Source: a virus. Taken from it: a DNA stretch of 56,711 nucleotides. The notes beneath the pieces were generated by a model, which had not been told where the DNA came from, ran no database searches, and saw only the letters and a list, made by a program, of their open reading frames with translations. The position numbers were made by a program, and so were the translations under genes. The DNA lies in IMG/VR virus record IMGVR_UViG_3300024259_000040, positions 1 through 56,711 of that record. One strand, given 5' to 3'. Shown here in pieces: positions 56,220 through 56,711 of this stretch. Position 1 is the stretch's first letter; every line of letters begins with the position of its first letter.

Positions 56220-56711
56220 TCGCCTATTACAACGAGATAGATCCGTTCGCCGCACAGTGGATACGGAATCTGATGGACGCGGGGGAGATAGCCCCAGGAG
56301 AAGTGGATGAACGATCAATTGTCGATGTTCGACCGGACGACCTCAGAGGATACGCCCAATGTCATTTCTTCGCGGGAGTTGCCGGCTGGTCCCGCGCCCT
56401 CCGACTCGCCGGATGGGACGACGAGCGGCCCGTCTGGACCGGCTCCTGTCCCTGCCAGCCCTTCTCGGTCGCAGGGAAGCGAGAAGGCACAGCCGACGAG
56501 CGCCACCTCTGGCCCGCTTTCTTCGATCTCATCCGACAGTGCCGTCCTGTCGCAGTCTTTGGCGAGCAGGTTGGGGGCAAGGATGGTATCGACTGGCTCG
56601 ACGCTGTACACGCTGACTTGGAAGGTGCAGACTACCGCGTCGGGGCGACGGTTTTACCGGCTTGCAGCGTCGGGGCGCCGCACAAGCGCGAGCGAATATG
56701 GTTCGTGGCCG
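56216..56711 (+). CDS. DNA cytosine-C5 methyltransferase, N-terminal part
   Basis: Begins in the stop of the resolvase and runs off the window; it continues in frame at base 3. Motif I is CHFFAGVAGWSRALRLAGW (FxGxG type), motif IV is GSCPCQPFS with the catalytic Cys, and motif VI-like VFGEQV follows, then GATVLPACSVGAPHKRERI. The start MIAYYNEIDPFAAQWIRNLM is a common phage-type extension. Methylation of phage DNA against restriction is the expected role. See the entry at 3-674 for the rest. Confidence 0.9.
   Translation, partial: MIAYYNEIDPFAAQWIRNLMDAGEIAPGEVDERSIVDVRPDDLRGYAQCHFFAGVAGWSRALRLAGWDDERPVWTGSCPCQPFSVAGKREGTADERHLWPAFFDLIRQCRPVAVFGEQVGGKDGIDWLDAVHADLEGADYRVGATVLPACSVGAPHKRERIWFVA
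56662..56711. repeat. Terminal direct repeat, right copy
   Basis: Exact copy of bases 2-51. Merging the copies restores one uninterrupted methyltransferase frame, which supports a closed circle of 56,661 bp. Confidence 0.9.

Noticed and set aside
1-56711. CRISPR arrays, tRNA genes, insertion sequences
   Set aside because: I found no regularly spaced repeat-spacer pattern, no cloverleaf I could support and no transposase; the tandem repeats seen are iterons or coding repeats.

Overview
The window reads as one complete, circularly assembled genome of a temperate, short-tailed (podovirus-like) dsDNA phage. Bases 2-51 are repeated exactly at 56662-56711, and a cytosine-C5 methyltransferase gene runs off the right end and continues in the same frame at the left end, so the real unit is about 56.66 kb. 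Nearly all genes are on the + strand and packed with 1-20 base overlaps; the only confident minus-strand gene is the repressor. The DNA is GC-rich with a few AT-rich patches. A lipobox protein with a C-terminal membrane anchor (spanin-like) and Sec signal peptides point to a Gram-negative host; the host itself cannot be named. I recognise no DNA polymerase, replicative helicase, tail-tube or tape-measure gene.

Layout. (1) 52-56.7 kb and 0-6.9 kb: early/replication genes: SSB-like protein, RusA-like resolvase, C5 methyltransferase, a replication-initiator-like protein whose gene carries a tandem 11-bp iteron array (candidate origin), a possible helicase-loader-like protein, a spermidine-synthase-like protein, an M15-type endolysin, a PD-(D/E)XK nuclease-like protein and small membrane proteins. 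(2) 6.9-9.9 kb: small and large terminase. The large terminase is interrupted in its Walker B region by an intein, and inside the intein a zinc-knuckle HNH endonuclease is encoded in a different reading frame. (3) 9.85-17.8 kb: many small accessory genes, including an Acb2-like helical protein, a FliA-like sigma factor, a secreted LamG-like protein and a DUF3307-like membrane protein. (4) 18-46.4 kb: virion genes: portal, scaffold, N4-gp56-like capsid protein, a secreted capsid-adjacent protein, a gp4-like adaptor, a gp10-like beta-propeller, a 1608-aa repeat protein, a 3276-aa polyvalent ejection protein with methyltransferase and metallopeptidase signatures, a u-spanin, a holin candidate and an S74-type tail fibre with a signal peptide. 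(5) 46.4-49.2 kb: membrane/lipoprotein genes and a winged-helix/calcineurin-like phosphoesterase fusion. (6) 49.15-51.9 kb: lysogeny control: a promoter-hairpins-terminator unit that looks like a standalone structured RNA, a tyrosine integrase behind a dyad-symmetric site, a CI-like repressor with a tandem-repeat acidic tract, and a divergent Cro/Ner-like gene.

How it may work together (inference). Integrase, repressor and Cro-like protein set lysogeny. The early genes copy and modify the DNA. The phage sigma factor may switch on late genes; a CCGATAAAGG motif resembling a FliA -10 element occurs ahead of three late blocks. The terminase packages DNA only after protein splicing restores its ATPase. 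The large internal proteins are probably ejected with the genome. The most unusual elements are the terminase intein with its out-of-frame nested homing endonuclease and in-phase slippery site, the doubly readable methyltransferase C-terminus, the candidate ncRNA beside the integrase gene, and the set of virion-region proteins with Sec signal peptides.
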